Shown here: positions 11,459-20,442 of the stretch, one piece after another | How the letters are laid out: each line of letters opens with the position of its first letter | How positions within the stretch are numbered: the first letter of the stretch is position 1 | Assembly (NCBI GenBank): GCA_025201705.1 | Contig: MU617168.1 | Span: 1 to 20,738, forward strand | DNA length: 20,738 nt | From: Dissophora ornata | Taxonomy: Eukaryota > Mortierellomycota > Mortierellomycetes > Mortierellales > Mortierellaceae | Direction of reading: 5' to 3' | Made by a program: the position numbers and the translations under genes | The notes under the pieces: generated by a model | What the model was told of the DNA's origin: nothing | The model's input: the letters and a program-made list of their open reading frames with translations, nothing else | Databases searched by the model: none

Positions 11459-13690
11459 TTAAAGATATGTGGAGTTGGCTTTCTCTGCCTGTAGTCCTCT
11501 TGAGGCGAAAGGAATATATGCTGAACGCTTCTGTGGCCGTGGCTGGAGTGCGCCCCCGACTTTCACGAACGGCAGGTATTCGGCCTGTGGCCGATCATAG
11601 CTCATCCTGTCATTCGCCAGCTGAGCCAGCCACCGGGGGGTATGTCTCAGTGCTGCCTTACGCACAATGTTGTTTATCCATCCCTGTGAATAGATTTACA
11701 TCAACGTCAATCAAGCGTTAGTGGTCATGGATTGGCGCTGTGTCTAAGCTCCACGATCTATCCCAATCACTCACTTTTCGATTCATCAAATTGCCGATAC
11801 GACTGGACATCTGAACGATGGATCGGCCGATGGGCGACCGCTCCTTGTAGTAAGCTTCAAATACTTTTTCGATATCCGGCACAGTGTTAGTCCGGAGACC
11901 GACAAGCAGATTCGCAAATGACAGTGCATCATGGATAGCCAGGTTCGCTCCTTGACCTCCAAAAGGGACAACTTTGTGACATGCTATAAAAATTGACGTT
12001 GTGTGTTGCGTGAGTAATCAAATGTCGTATAATGAGACCAACAACACAGAGGCGAACGCGATGGGCGTGTTAATCCCTCTTACCATCTCCCATCAAAGCA
12101 ACGCGTCCAGCGTACCAGGTCTTGCAAAACTGTAATGTAATTAAAGCAGGTGGAGAAAAATAAAGATTTAGAACACAGATGCAGGCTAGGACGTCGGCAT
12201 TCGCGGTACCTGATTCTATCTTATCCGAAGGATATTTTACCTTTTCCTCCAACATAACCTTAGCCATAGCACCTTTTGGTGTCTTGTCCATGAGATCGCC
12301 CAACGCGCATCCGTAAGTCGTCTTGAGCTCGCGGTACTCATACGACATCAACTCTGCTGCATCCACCCCCCAGTCTGATTGCTTGAATATCGTATCCTCT
12401 GCATATTTCTTCCCTCGGTCATGATAGTTGACAACCATCCACGAAATCCTGTTTCCTGTCAATGGGATGCACCAATACTGGATAATATAGAAAAAGCGCA
12501 AGGTCAGCGCAAGTTGTGAGTGGCAGAATCAAATCAGGAGAGAGAGACTGCTTACTGAGTAGGTCGAGTCTTTGCTCAAGATAGTCTGAAATTCCGAGAA
12601 CTTGTCAAAAAGAGTCGAATTCTTATGAGGATCCATTGGGTTTGTTACTCCAACTACATTTGTCAAAAGAAAGTGTGGCTCGTTAGACGGTAAATAGAGC
12701 CTCCTCCTGCTCCAGCAAACAGCATGAAAGGCGCGATTTATGGTTCCCCAATGTCGCATTTCTGGAACTCTCTTACCAAGACAGTCATACTGGTATCCCA
12801 TCGGCGTCGTGTCGTACTTTGGCAAGAGCCCCTTCGCCTCCAGGTCGTTATGGAGGCATTGCCTGACGGCTGAATAGACTCCATCGGCGCCTATGAGGAT
12901 GTCGGCATGATGGACGGACTTGTCCGCGCACTGGACAATGACCTCACCCGAATTCTGTCGAATCTCCAGCACGCGCTTTCCAAATTGTATCTTGTGCCGC
13001 GGGATTTGGTCAACCAACAATGAGCAGAGATCCCTCCGGGAAATGATCTGGCAATACTCTCCGTACCTGTTAATATTATTATTTTATTAAAACCGTGAAC
13101 GCATGGATTGTGAGCGAACTGTCCCCCTTTCCTTAAAAATAGTTTGGCACAAGCACTCCAAGATACTAGGTCGGTACATGCAGATACATTGCGTTTCATT
13201 TTTAATTTTTCATCACATCATGCTTACCGCTCCTTGATATCCAATGGCTTCCTGCTGGAATAGGTTCCAATAATGTCCATGTTTTCTTCCCGGAACACCA
13301 TGGCCCCAAAGGGCTTCGACAGTCGTTTAATCTCATCGAGTAAGCCCAATTGCTGGAAAAGTGGCTGTACAGATGGGACCAAGCAAATCGCGCTTCCTGA
13401 ATAGGTGTGAGAAATCCAAAAGCAGGGATGCATGAAGCACGCCGACATTTAGTTTGGAAAATAAGGGAGAGAGACGCGATGCTTTCTATCCATCCTCTTC
13501 GTCTCAAATAAAATTGGAAAGTATTAAAGTGCAACCAATACACTAATATGGGTGTACCTAGCGGGTTGTTGCACGGATGCTTCTCCAAAATCTCGTATGC
13601 GATGTTGGCCCGCTCCAGAAGAATAGCAAGGGTTAGGCCGCCGATACCTGCACCCACAATGATGACCTTGATGCTCTCTACTGCCGCCAT
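11459..13690 (-). CDS. FAD-dependent monooxygenase (class A flavoprotein hydroxylase / zeaxanthin-epoxidase-like)
   Basis: Eight exons on the minus strand: 13690-13558, 13396-13228, 13066-12777, 12653-12556, 12477-12241, 12129-12084, 11983-11775 and 11683-11459. They total 1407 bases, 468 residues. The N-terminal FAD dinucleotide motif is VIIVGAGIGGLTLAILLERA (GxGxxG at 13-18, with the acidic residue at ILEK). The DG motif is GADGVYSAVRQ (about 160-170), and the second FAD motif is ALMGDACHKVVPFGGQGAN (GD at about 323-324). All three are intact. The C-terminus RPQAEYLPFVKVGG resembles related fungal proteins. Such enzymes hydroxylate or epoxidise aromatic, terpenoid or carotenoid substrates using NAD(P)H; the substrate is not predictable here. 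Two introns (12776-12654, 123 bases; 12240-12130, 111 bases) are multiples of three without stops. I removed them because homology joins YDCL to VGVTNPMDP and MLEEK to FCKTWY, and both have good GT-AG ends. No partner biosynthetic gene is adjacent. Confidence 0.9.
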
Positions 13691-14135
13691 TTCTGTGATG
13701 CGAGAGTTATGATCTCTGGGATAGAGGGTCAGAAGACAGAGAGCGAGAGAGTGGGAGGGAACGAATGAAGAGCTCTGGGGCTGCTACGCTCAGCTTGTTA
13801 AAAAAAAGGAGGAAGTGTTTACGAGGGCAGTGCAACTGGTTTGAGTCCGATGGCGAATCAGGAATTGGGGAAGGCAGGGGTTGATGAGTATTCGGTAATG
13901 AGTGAACGAGAGAAGAAAAGGGTGCGCCTGAACGAAAGAGAAGCGGGTGAAAAAAACAGGGCGCGCGAGGGGGGGGAGAAAGGAGAACCAGGAATAGGGC
14001 TAGGCGGTAGCAGTTGCGAAAGGTTGGTCAAGAGAAAGCGACGAGAAAATAGCGAAGGGGTAAGGAAGGATGAGGGGACACAGGTGAAGAGAAGAGGACA
14101 AAAAGAAGGAAGAAAGGAAGAAGCGGAGACGCGGC

Positions 14136-14165
14136 CCTTCAACCTTCAAACCTTCAAACCTTCGC
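14136..14165. repeat. (CCTTCAAA)n tandem repeat
   Basis: CCTTCAA, CCTTCAAA, CCTTCAAA, then CCTTCG, in tandem. It lies at the edge of the purine-rich block upstream of the FAD monooxygenase gene. Confidence 0.75.
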
Positions 14166-14870
14166 TCGAACAACCATGCATCATGCATGGGGCAACTCCA
14201 GAGCTGCTGACTTTCCCAAGGACTCGTTGCCTTCTCTCATACTTTCTTTTGTTTGTAGTGTAACTAATCCGTGCGGGCTGAGAGCCGAAGAATGAAATGA
14301 GCTCTCAGCTCATTCCTGCTTGGTCTTATATCCCCCTCTCAACCCGGGTCCAGAGGAAGGACTACAGAAACCCTGCAGCCGCCCAATGGAGTCCGTGTTG
14401 TGGGCTTAACCTCGTGTGGGGCATGATGTCTAGACAGACAGGAGTATCGTCGTATTGCCCGATTGACAATCGCTGCTCTCTTGACCCGATACCGCAAACT
14501 CAAAAAGAGGTTCACCTGGCAAGTTCAGAGCAATCGTAATCACGCCCGCCACACCTGACTCCATGACTCCCTGCTCGCCAGCTTCATCTCCGTTGTCGCC
14601 ATTTTCGTCGGTTCTCTATCGCAAACAACAATAGTGTATGTACAGGCATGCATGATGAAAACGAACACAGACACATTTTCATGTCCTCGAGCCTCCAAAT
14701 GCAATTTATAACACAACATTGCTTCACTTAATATTGTCGTTCGTCAGTCGTCATCGTTACACACGTTCGTTGCAATCCACAAAATTAGGGCTCCCCACTC
14801 TTCTTGTCTTCTGCTAAGTGGAGTGAGAGCGAAAGAGAACCATGTGCTTGTCTATTTTGAGTTTCTCATC

Positions 14871-14902
14871 AAGAAGGCACCAAGAGGCACCAAGAGGCAC
14901 CA
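14871..14902. repeat. 10-bp tandem repeat (GGCACCAAGA)n
   Basis: About three copies of the 10-base unit AAGAGGCACC, nearly perfect (the first has AAGAAGGCAC). No gene context. Confidence 0.8.
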
Positions 14903-15156
14903 GACCTGTTTATCGCTTTATCCCACCGTATTTATTTATTTGTACATGCAACGAGCGATCGGACTACGCAATCGCGTTTTGGCCAGAATGCATACAACTT
15001 GACTATCATGTCCCTTTTTTTCAACGCCGCACAGAACCCCAATCTGGATTCTAGACTCTCTCCCCTCTGCGAAATAAAACCTTCCCGCGCCCACTTCCGT
15101 TTCCGTCACCGCCCTCTTGCTCTCAATCATCAAGCCATGCTTTGCATGTGTTCATG

Positions 15157-15189
15157 CATATAATGAGCATATAATGAGCATATAATGAG
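15157..15189. repeat. 11-bp perfect tandem repeat (CATATAATGAG)x3
   Basis: Three identical copies at 15157-15167, 15168-15178 and 15179-15189. Each unit contains ATATAA, so the array offers three TATA-like cores in plus orientation, but no convincing gene follows on that strand. Confidence 0.85.
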
Positions 15190-15522
15190 TGTGCCGCTCT
15201 TCTTTTCGGTCGAGCAAACATGAGCTTTCCCAAGAAAACTCCCAGGAGAATCTTCGAGGGGATAAATGTCGATAATGACCGGCTCGGTTCATGCCCATAT
15301 TGTAGCCAGTTCAAAGCCCAGTCAAACGTGATCTATTGGACAAGGCAGCCCTCTTCCTCCTTTTTGTGACATCTCACCGTGCCCTTAGTAACCTCAAAGC
15401 GCGCATTGGAATAGGGTTGAAAGGCTATCTCAGCATCCTTCGTTTTGAACGCATCGGCAAAGTGTCTGGCTGCCCATATTGCGCATTCACAGGAGCTGTG
15501 GGGTTTAACATGGACAGGATGG

Positions 15523-15822
15523 TTACCTGATCTGGAGAGCGGAGGGGTTTGTGGCAAGCGTCGCCCAAGAAGCTAATGGAATCAAGTCAGGAAAAATTAC
15601 CCTCGAGCACCACTTCTGAAATCTGGTCCGCATCTGCCCTGTCAAATGTGTCGAGTACGGATCACCACCGCTGCCATTGCCATTATTGTCGAGGCAGTGC
15701 TTGACGCGAGGGTTGCGTTGAATTACTTTGGAGCGGGTTCTAGCGCCACTCCACAGCTCAAGAGCTTTATCGGCATCATATCGTGGTTGTTTGGCGTGAT
15801 CGGCCTTGAATTTGTTCAAACG
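15523..15822 (-). other. Unassigned open segment, possible exon of a small or broken gene
   Basis: On the minus strand a 98-codon stretch is open from about 15822, reading LNKFKADHAKQPRYDADKAL, then ELWSGARTRSKVIQRNPRV and GGDPYSTHLTGQMRTRFQKW. The frame is preceded by a stop whose last bases form an AG (CTAG), so it could begin at a splice acceptor at 15823. It contains a fair donor, AGG|GTAATT, near 15600. An upstream ATG (ATGTCTAGG) is in another frame. I do not recognise the family. Options are an internal exon, a frameshifted gene, or chance. The plus strand of the same bases also stays open for 61 codons, which weakens the case. Confidence 0.25.
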
Positions 15823-16031
15823 CTAGCCTAGACATCTTATTGCCCTTCGGAGGTGTTGGGATCATCACTATGTATGGTATATAGAACGTGGTCCTATCGA
15901 GCAACGGGCAGTTTACGCGCTGTAAACGTAGTTTAATCTCGAGAAACAAAAAATGGACCGTCAACTCTCGGTCATTCCTTTTTACCTTTGCGCCATGAAA
16001 AATGAACTCCGAAAGGAATTTATTATAATAG

Positions 16032-16046
16032 TTTATTACGTTTATT
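16032..16046 (-). terminator. Overlapping AATAAA signals at the HEM4 stop codon
   Basis: On the minus strand the HEM4 end reads AGAGAATAAACGTAATAAAC, so one AATAAA (16046-16041) contains the TAA stop itself and a second lies at 16037-16032. If used, the 3' untranslated region would be very short. Confidence 0.45.
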
Positions 16047-17297
16047 CTCTACTCAAAATAGCTTCCGCGACAGCGTCTGGTTTAGGTGCCTTGGCGACAG
16101 TCACTGTCTTGTCTAGAATCACATCATCCGACTGCACTGGCATTTGCCCTAGTATTGTCTCGAGATGTTCCTGGATGCGCTTCGCTGTCGTTTGTCCGAT
16201 CGCTGCCCACCTGACTTCTGTCACATTCCTCTCACATAACTGCTGCTGTCCATCATTAACTTCCTCCAGGAACCGTTTCAGCGCCGGGATTGTGATATCG
16301 ATACCTCGCGGACTAAATCCCACGAGCCAGAGTACTCTCCTCTTCTTTCCTCCTGTTCCTAACGCATTCGCGCTAGTACCGCTATCCGTCAACCAACGCA
16401 AAACCTCGTGTTCGTAATTGGGTCGTGGTCCGGTTTCATACACGATAATTTCCTGGAAAGGTTTCTGGTGCGCGGTCAGCGTCTCTGCCAGCGTCTTCAT
16501 GCGCGTCTCGCCCGTCAGGAACCATAGTTCTGGGGCCTCAGTCTCTGCTCCAATAGCGGCCGGCCACTCCAATGAGACGAGAAAATCGACCAGCTGAGCC
16601 CCGTTGTCGAACGAAGGCGTATCTGCTGTCGTTGACGAAAATGAGGAACGTGGCTGATCTGACGATTTGAGTGTGAATGGGCCCGGGTAATTGATGGTCT
16701 TGAATCCTGCGAGCTTAACACTGGCAAGGGTTGCTCCTGTCAGGCAGAAGATCGGTATTTGAAGCCATGCCTCGCGTATAGCTATGTTGGAACACATTAC
16801 GCGTCAATACCATGGATCGGACATAGTTCAGTGAGAGCGTACACGCAGTCAGTATTGGTTCTAATCGGGAGGGTTGATCTACCAGAGTCCGTCTGCTTTT
16901 GCAAAGCTTCCTCGACTGCATGTACCGCGTTCTGTGAAGTCACTGCGAATGCCCATATCTTTCTCTTCTTCGTGACTGATGGCATTGATGAAGAAGATAG
17001 CGAATTTCCCGCGTACTCTGAAGAGTTGATGTGCTGTGGGTGAGGGAATTGCGTGCTCGGGTATCCTCCCAAAATCGCCCTTGATAATACGGTCGATTCC
17101 GGAAATACGGTCGTCAGTGGTGCCAGGTTGTCAACCGTGATCTCGACATTCTTCTCTTTTGCTAATGTACGCAATGCTCTTCTGTAAGGATCGTTCTGCA
17201 GTCCGTACAATTCCTGCTTTTGCTGTCCTCCTAGCTTCTCCTTCTCCATGTTGGGTGCTTCTTTCAGCAAAAGTATGGAGTTCCTGTTGAGCTGCAT
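16042..17297 (-). CDS. HEM4: Uroporphyrinogen-III synthase
   Basis: Cyclises hydroxymethylbilane to uroporphyrinogen III, the last common precursor of heme and siroheme. Two exons: 17297-16883 and 16781-16042, giving 384 residues. The junction joins QKQTDS to AIREAWLQIPIFCLTG. Family landmarks are in order: NSILLLKEAPN, NDPYRRAL, IWAFAVTSQNAVHAVEEAL (about 114-132), FCLTGATLASVKLAGF, ELWFLTGETRMKTLAETL, FQEIIVYETGPRP, VLWLVGFSPRGIDITIPAL, and RWAAIGQTTAKRIQEHL. The end, KAPKPDAVAEAIL, is the conserved 'PxPxxLxxAI' type terminus. The protein is longer than the usual 260-280 residues because of Ser-rich or charged insertions (about 85-112, after GPFTLKSSD, and SANALGTGGKKRR). These loops contain no supported intron. 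Start: the first ATG in frame after an upstream stop. Confidence 0.92.
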
Positions 17298-17778
17298 TGA
17301 TGCAATTCGAGCATAGAGCAATAGGCTGATGTTGAGATGCTGAACTTCGACTATTGTTTGTTAATCGGCGACGGAGACATTAAAGCCGGTCCAAAAATGA
17401 TTTTTATCGGGTCCTCGTTAAGTTGAATTGGGGACTACGGACATATCCTGTTTTCTCCAACCAACTTGTTCCTTACGTTTCCAGCACTCACAAGGAACAA
17501 CATTACTACAAATTTCTCGTAGGTGGGGTCTTAGTTAAAGACTACTGGGACTCTGCACAAACGCAGACAACAATTCATTTCTGCCATGTTATTGGAGCGT
17601 AAAATAATATTATCGTGGAATGATATCATCTTATCGAGTCAGCTATGTTATCGCAGTCATTCTTGGAGTTAGCTTAATTTACTTTTTATGAAATAGGCAA
17701 TACTCTTACTTAAAATAATATTTCTTAAAATAATCCGAAAGTACTTACTGATCTTACTCTTACTTTTTTTTCATTGTT
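17298..17778. other. Spacer between HEM4 and the helicase relic
   Basis: Contains the presumed HEM4 promoter and then an increasingly AT-rich stretch (17580-17770) with a CTTAAAATAAT direct repeat near 17709-17733. No open frame of note. It should include the 5' boundary of the Helitron relic, which I could not locate. Confidence 0.5.
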
Positions 17779-18946
17779 AGTCCAGGCGGCATTGGCAAGA
17801 CCTTTTTATTCAACACCTTAATCGCTTACCCCAAAGGAGTCCACAACAGGAACCTGGTTGTCGTCGCTTCATCAGACATTGCTTCCTTGAATTTGACGGG
17901 CGGTCGCACTGCTCACTCACTCTTGCTTCAAGATCCCAACCCGATATTTGCAGACTCAACTTGCAATCTCACCAACCAACTTGAACTTGGACGAAAAGTT
18001 CGAGATACATATGTTATTTTCTGGGATGAGGCTCCCATGCAACATCGACACATCTTTAAGGCTGTTGACATATCTCATCAATACACCCAACACTATCTTT
18101 GGTGGGAAAACTGTTGTCTTTGGAGGCAATTTTCGTTAAGTGCTACCAATTGTGGTTCGAGACTCTCAAAGCCAGGTTGTGGATGCTTGCTTAAAAAATT
18201 CGGATCTGATCTGAAGCCATGTTGAGGTCCTCAAGTTCACTCAGAATATGAGAGTCAAGGAAAACAACCCCGATGACCGAGCTTTTATTGACTTTCTGCT
18301 GCGTGTTGGCGATGGCACTGAGCCTGCTGTGCATCCAGGAGACGAGGCGAACTACATCAGGATACCAGACGACATCCTGTTCACTCCACGCGGCCAACCC
18401 ATTGACGACTCGCATGAGAGGCAGTTTATCTGGAAAGTCTATCCCGACATTTCATCTTCACCCATCAATTTTGAGGGATAGTGTTATTTTGGCACCGCTC
18501 AATGCTGACGTGGATAAGTTGAATAGCCTTGCAACAGCAATGCTTCCAGGCAGTCAACCAACTCTCTTTTTTAGTCAGGGCTCGATTGCAGCAGCATATT
18601 TTCTGACGGAAATCCTCAACAGCATAAATCCTTCTGGTTTACCTCCTCGTGTGCTTTAGTTAAAAATTGGCCAACCGATCATCCTCCTTCGAAATATCGA
18701 CCCCAAAAAAGGACTCTGCAATGACACACGACTCACTATCAAAAGACTTGGGAGATGGTATATTCAAGCCTCAATTCTGAGTGTAAAATGAACAGACCAA
18801 ACAGTGAGAGGCGCCAGTTCCCAGTCAGGTCAGCTTTTGTACTGACTATCAACAAATCCCAAGGCCAAACTCTCTTCCAGGCTTTACAGGAGTTTACACA
18901 AGAAACATTATCTTCCGCAAAGCATTCTAATAGCACAAGACAATAA
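17779..18946 (+). pseudogene. Decayed PIF1-like helicase of a Helitron (C-terminal part)
   Basis: The encoded relic has, in order, Walker A SPGGIGKTFLFNTL, LTGGRTAHSLL, Walker B-type VIFWDEAPMQHRH, then FGGKTVVFGGNFR, VLPIVVRDS, VVDACLKNSD, VEVLKFTQNMRVK, VILAPLNADVDKLN, LNSINPSGLPPRVL, LKIGQPIILLRNIDP, LCNDTRLTI and VLTINKSQGQTL. This is the helicase order of the PIF1-like domain of RepHel proteins. It is broken: the frame changes near 18060-18095, near 18462-18480 and again near 18735-18785. In-frame stops fall at 18137 (where the family has Gln after FR), 18212 and 18657. The Rep nuclease and helicase N-terminus are absent. Similarity begins right after a pyrimidine tract ending in AG (17769-17780), which could be an old splice acceptor. 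A cellular PIF1 gene is unlikely because GGRTAHS and NPSGLPPH-type motifs are typical of the transposon clade. Confidence 0.88.
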
Positions 18947-18963
18947 TACTCTACTACAACATA

Positions 18964-19040
18964 GAGACATAGAAACAAATATGATACCCAGATACCCTAC
19001 TTCAACGAGACATAGAAACAAAATAAGATACCCTACTTTA
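18964..19040. repeat. Imperfect tandem repeat downstream of the helicase relic
   Basis: GAGACATAGAAACAAA begins at 18964 and again at 19007, each followed by GATACCCTACTT (43-base spacing). The first copy has a short internal duplication (GATACCCAGATACCC). It lies between the helicase relic and the putative Helitron 3' hairpin. Confidence 0.75.
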
Positions 19041-19044
19041 ACTA

Positions 19045-19103
19045 AAAAAAGGGACCAAAAAAAAATTCCCAAAAAGGGAAAAAAAGGGACCAAAAAAAAA
19101 AAA
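19045..19103. repeat. A-rich repeat with GGGACC blocks
   Basis: Two copies of AAAAAGGGACCAAAAAAAAA (about 19046 and 19081) flank a small inverted motif TTCCC-AAAAA-GGGAA. This is low-complexity sequence in the subterminal part of the Helitron relic. Confidence 0.6.
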
Positions 19104-19123
19104 GACAAAGAGACAAAACGACA

Positions 19124-19152
19124 CCCGAGGCGTTGCCACGGGCACACACTGG
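19124..19152 (+). mobile_element. Putative Helitron 3' terminus: hairpin plus CTGG
   Basis: CCCG-A-GGC-GTT-GCC-A-CGGG (19124-19142) is a near-perfect hairpin: seven base pairs, one A-A mismatch and a three-base loop. Six bases later comes CTGG (19149-19152), which fits the Helitron terminal CTRR, and the next base is T, as expected for insertion between A and T. It lies about 200 bases 3' of, and in the same orientation as, the helicase relic. Family knowledge predicts exactly this order, although the hairpin-to-end spacing is usually nearer 10 bases. Confidence 0.6.
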
Positions 19153-19242
19153 TAGCACTGACTCTGCCTGTCGCGTCCCATGACCATGTCGCATGACTCT
19201 GTCCCACGACCCAGGCTCGGCGCTACAGCCGATAATTAATAG

Positions 19243-19250
19243 TATAAATA
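19243..19250 (+). promoter_or_regulatory. TATA box of the membrane-protein gene
   Basis: TATAAATA, about 180 bases upstream of the ATG at 19431 and followed by a CT-rich leader. It lies about 90 bases beyond the putative Helitron end. Confidence 0.5.
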
Positions 19251-19430
19251 GTCCGTAGTTCTTTCGTTGATTGTTCCTTACCTTGTAACTTGAATATACA
19301 CCCTTCGCTTTCTTGCCACTGTACTCTTTCTCCACCTCTATCTTGCCTTGCTTGGAAAAGGTCTTCTGCCTTGTCTAAGCCTAGGTTCACGACACTGCCA
19401 TCAACTATTTAGCTGCGCAGATCAGAGGGG

Positions 19431-20442
19431 ATGCGGTCCGACGAAACAAGGATACCTCCAATCATGTTGCCCATCACTCTATTTCTCCACGACTCATTAA
19501 CCCGGCTGCAGCAATCCAACATGAACCGTCTCTTACGACCGCGCTTGGACTCTGCAAAAGTCTTCACGATCCGACATTGGCCAAAGATGATGCTCGTGGC
19601 CATCAATCTTCCCATGATCCCATTCTGGTATAATCTTCCTTCAACCGGTGCCGAGCTCTTGACCTACTTCCAGGAAATGAAAGGTAAACACAAAAAAAAA
19701 AAAAAAAAAAAAAAAAGGGAAAAAGGGCAAGGGCGAAGGTTGACATTTGTTGTCACGACTTTTTTTCCGTCTTTCCCTTTTTTTTTTAACCCACTCAATC
19801 AATTTTGCCGACTTGGATATAGCAAGTGCCGGTGCCAGTGCCGCCGATGATCCCTTTTTCCAAGATCTCTTGTCCACTGCCAGCAAATTTGCCGGTGTCT
19901 TTGCCTCCCTCTTGATCTTCGTGGGCATGGATGCAATTCTGGACCTATACATCCTTCTCACCGACTCTGTGCGGGCCGCCAAGCTGCGCCGGGCATTCTT
20001 CTGGGCCTTCCATTCCATGTACATGACGGGGGAGATCCTGGCTTGGATGGGCGATCTCTCTATCGTCGATCTCTCCTGGTGGTTCACTCGCCTGTCCAAT
20101 ATCAACCAGTTAGATGGCAAGTCCCCAGAAGAGTTGGCCCTTGCTCGAAAGGTCTTTGAGGTCAATTTCGCAAATCAACTCGCCGAGGACGCCAAGACAT
20201 TGACCGCCACGACCACCGCTGTCTCCTGGGGAGGGATTGTCCGACATTGGGCCTGGAATTTATGGACAAACACCTGGGTCCAAACTGCTGTCATAGGATG
20301 GGTGCTCCATGTGCTCATCATGGACCTGCAGGGCGAGCCACGGACATGGTGGGGTGGTCGCTTACAGGGAGAAAAGAGAGACGAGGAGACCGCTCAGCAC
20401 AAACCTGACGAGAAGAAGCCATCTGATTGTAAGACTGACTAA
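19431..20442 (+). CDS. Predicted membrane protein of unknown function
   Basis: Two exons, 19431-19683 and 19823-20442, encode 290 residues; the junction codon GCA joins QEMK to ASAGASAADDPFFQDLL. I do not recognise the family. Hydrophobic segments are at about 53-70 (MMLVAINLPMIPFWY), 107-130 (FAGVFASLLIFVGMDAILDLYI), 142-162 (AFFWAFHSMYMTGEILAWMG) and 241-258 (WVQTAVIGWVLHVLIMDL). Trp is frequent, and RHW occurs twice (IRHWPK, VRHWAWNLW). The C-terminal 30 residues are highly charged (EKRDEETAQHKPDEKKP), probably a cytosolic tail. The 139-base intron has GT-AG ends and carries a 25-base A-run near its donor. The start could also be the ATG at 19464 or 19521; I kept the first ATG of the open frame. 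Codon use looks normal and the frame is clean, so this is likely a real gene, separate from the transposon relic beside it. Confidence 0.65.
19692..19716. repeat. 25-base A homopolymer in an intron
   Basis: Twenty-five A beginning nine bases into the intron of the membrane-protein gene (donor GT at 19684-19685). Confidence 0.9.

Larger units (their letters stand above)
13691..15522. other. Gene-poor, low-complexity spacer
   Basis: From 13860 to about 14130 the plus strand is strongly purine-rich; the 140-codon open frame there is compositional (Lys/Arg/Glu/Gly) and I do not accept it. The region also holds a CCTTCAAA repeat, an 8-bp inverted repeat at 14296-14314, and two minisatellite-like repeats at 14871 and 15157. 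Short minus-strand frames (14936-15133, 15333-15557) have protein-like composition but no recognisable motif and no clear splice model. Confidence 0.5.

Noticed and set aside
13841..14263. 140-codon plus-strand open frame rich in Lys, Arg, Glu and Gly
   Set aside because: It is low-complexity translation of a purine-rich block, with no recognisable domain, and the opposite strand is equally open as Ser/Pro/Phe-rich sequence.
14875..15189. Tandem repeats considered as a CRISPR array
   Set aside because: Units of 10-11 bases are directly abutting with no spacers, and the genome is eukaryotic.
17569..17770. AT-rich stretch considered as a replication origin or as the Helitron 5' end
   Set aside because: No TC-initiated terminus or other diagnostic sequence could be distinguished by eye. 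It is AT-rich and otherwise featureless.
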